NCBI GenBank assembly: GCA_012514915.1
Contig: JAAYZJ010000278.1
Coordinates: 1-9,716 of the forward strand
From: Lentisphaerota bacterium
Lineage (GTDB): Bacteria; Verrucomicrobiota; Kiritimatiellia; RFP12; JAAYLN01
Direction: 5' to 3'
Length of the DNA: 9,716 nucleotides
Shown here piece after piece: positions 9,287 through 9,716 of the stretch. Numbering within the stretch: position 1 is the first letter of the stretch; the number at the start of each line of letters is the position of its first letter. The notes beneath the pieces are model-generated. The model ran no database searches and was not told the origin of the DNA. It saw only the letters and a list, made by a program, of their open reading frames with translations. The position numbers and the translations under genes are program-made.

Positions 9287-9312
9287 CACGTCCCGTTCAG
9301 GCACAATGTCAC
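9282..9312 (-). promoter_or_regulatory. Candidate promoter for the MoxR operon
   Basis: On the minus strand GTGACA (9312-9307, five of six matches to TTGACA) is followed after 19 bases by GATAAT (9287-9282, five of six matches to TATAAT). The spacing is slightly long. Transcription would begin near 9275, giving a leader of about 140 bases before the ATPase start. It is the best sigma-70-like match I see in this gap; sigma factor preferences in this organism are unknown. Confidence 0.4.
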
Positions 9313-9375
9313 TCGCCGCGGTTTGGGTTAGACATCCACGGCGGCGTGTGTCCGCCTGAAACAACGCACCATTCC

Positions 9376-9379
9376 GGAG
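9376..9379 (+). promoter_or_regulatory. Shine-Dalgarno site for the plus-strand gene
   Basis: GGAG lies six bases before the ATG at 9386. With the signal peptide that follows immediately, it fixes this start. Confidence 0.65.
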
Positions 9380-9385
9380 CCAACC

Positions 9386-9716
9386 ATGATCTTGTCGAAG
9401 CCCTGCCGACCGGTCTTTCTGCTAGCGGGCGTTTTGTGCATTTTTGTCACCCTTGCCCCGGCGCAGGAGATGTCGCAGACGATTCGGTTGGTGCCTGGCT
9501 GGAATGCCGTGCATCTGACCATTTCGCCGCGTCAGCCCGCGGACGCACTCTTCCACGAATGGCCGGTGCAAAGTGTGGGCGTCTACGATGCCGCCGCGTT
9601 CGCCCGCACCAGGCAGTTCGACGCGACGGGTTCGTCCGAGGGTCTGCCCAGCCGGGCGGTCGGCGTCTGGCACCGCCAGCTTCCGGGCGACTCGGAGGTC
9701 TTTGCAATCCCCGCCA
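9386..9716 (+). CDS. Secreted protein, N-terminal 110 residues (runs off right edge)
   Basis: The frame from ATG 9386 is open to the right edge. It begins with a signal peptide: Lys5 and Arg8, a hydrophobic core at about 10-24, and an APA/Q cleavage site near residues 24-27. No proper lipobox is seen (GVLC is not one), so signal peptidase I is likely. The mature part begins with a beta-rich domain including IRLVPGWNAVHLTISP (32-47), then WPVQSVGVYD (58-67) and VGVWHRQLPG (95-104). From memory, this GWNAV, then WPV..V, then VW pattern starts many large surface or secreted proteins of Verrucomicrobiota/Kiritimatiellota, often followed by LamG-like or other adhesive domains; I could not verify this. 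It is divergent from the MoxR operon. A functional link to that operon is possible but not shown. Confidence 0.75.
   Translation, partial: MILSKPCRPVFLLAGVLCIFVTLAPAQEMSQTIRLVPGWNAVHLTISPRQPADALFHEWPVQSVGVYDAAAFARTRQFDATGSSEGLPSRAVGVWHRQLPGDSEVFAIPA

Noticed and set aside
9340..9356. GGCGG/CCGCC hairpin in the leader of the plus-strand gene
   Set aside because: Only a five-base stem with a seven-base loop and no following T tract; too weak to call a terminator or regulatory element.
9328..9707. Short minus-strand frames opposite the secreted-protein gene
   Set aside because: They mirror the plus-strand frame that has a signal peptide and ribosome-binding site; their products lack any signature.

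Overview
The window is G+C-rich (about two thirds by eye) and densely coding. It holds one long minus-strand gene cluster, from 9136 down past the left edge at 1, plus the beginning of a divergent plus-strand gene at the right edge. The gene set and order (MoxR ATPase, DUF58 protein, BatA-like membrane protein, VWA/glutamine-amidotransferase-like membrane protein, DUF4175-like membrane protein) are what I know from the Planctomycetes-Verrucomicrobia-Chlamydiae group. The divergent secreted protein resembles a surface-protein type I associate with Verrucomicrobiota/Kiritimatiellota. The taxonomic placement is inference from gene order and protein style, not from a marker gene.

Layout in transcription order on the minus strand: (1) MoxR-family AAA+ ATPase, 9136-8129; (2) DUF58 protein with a VWA-type metal site, probable GTG start at 8088, ending 7057; (3) BatA-like protein with an N-terminal membrane anchor and a VWA-like domain that has lost its metal-site residues, 7033-4799; (4) membrane VWA protein with an intact DxSxS motif, a class I glutamine-amidotransferase-like domain and a C-terminal membrane segment, GTG start at 4802, ending 2544; (5) a large DUF4175-like protein starting at 2544 that stays open for 848 codons and leaves the window without a stop. 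Gaps are 40 and 23 bases, then a GTGA overlap and a TGATG overlap. No terminator or internal promoter is obvious, so this looks like one operon with translational coupling at its distal end.

How they may work together: MoxR ATPases are typically paired with VWA proteins and are thought to act as chaperones or remodelling machines for metal-bound or envelope-associated complexes. Here one ATPase is followed by a soluble VWA protein, two membrane-anchored VWA or VWA-like proteins and a large membrane protein with a helical C-terminal half. A membrane-anchored assembly driven by the ATPase is a reasonable model, but the substrate cannot be read from the sequence.

The 249-base gap between the ATPase gene and the plus-strand gene (9137-9385) is visibly richer in A+T. 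It carries candidate divergent promoters whose -10 elements overlap. The plus-strand gene encodes a protein with a signal peptide and is cut by the right edge after 110 codons.

I found no tRNA, rRNA, CRISPR array, insertion sequence or clear mobile-element signature. The cluster is a known but functionally poorly understood arrangement; I do not see evidence for an entirely new system.
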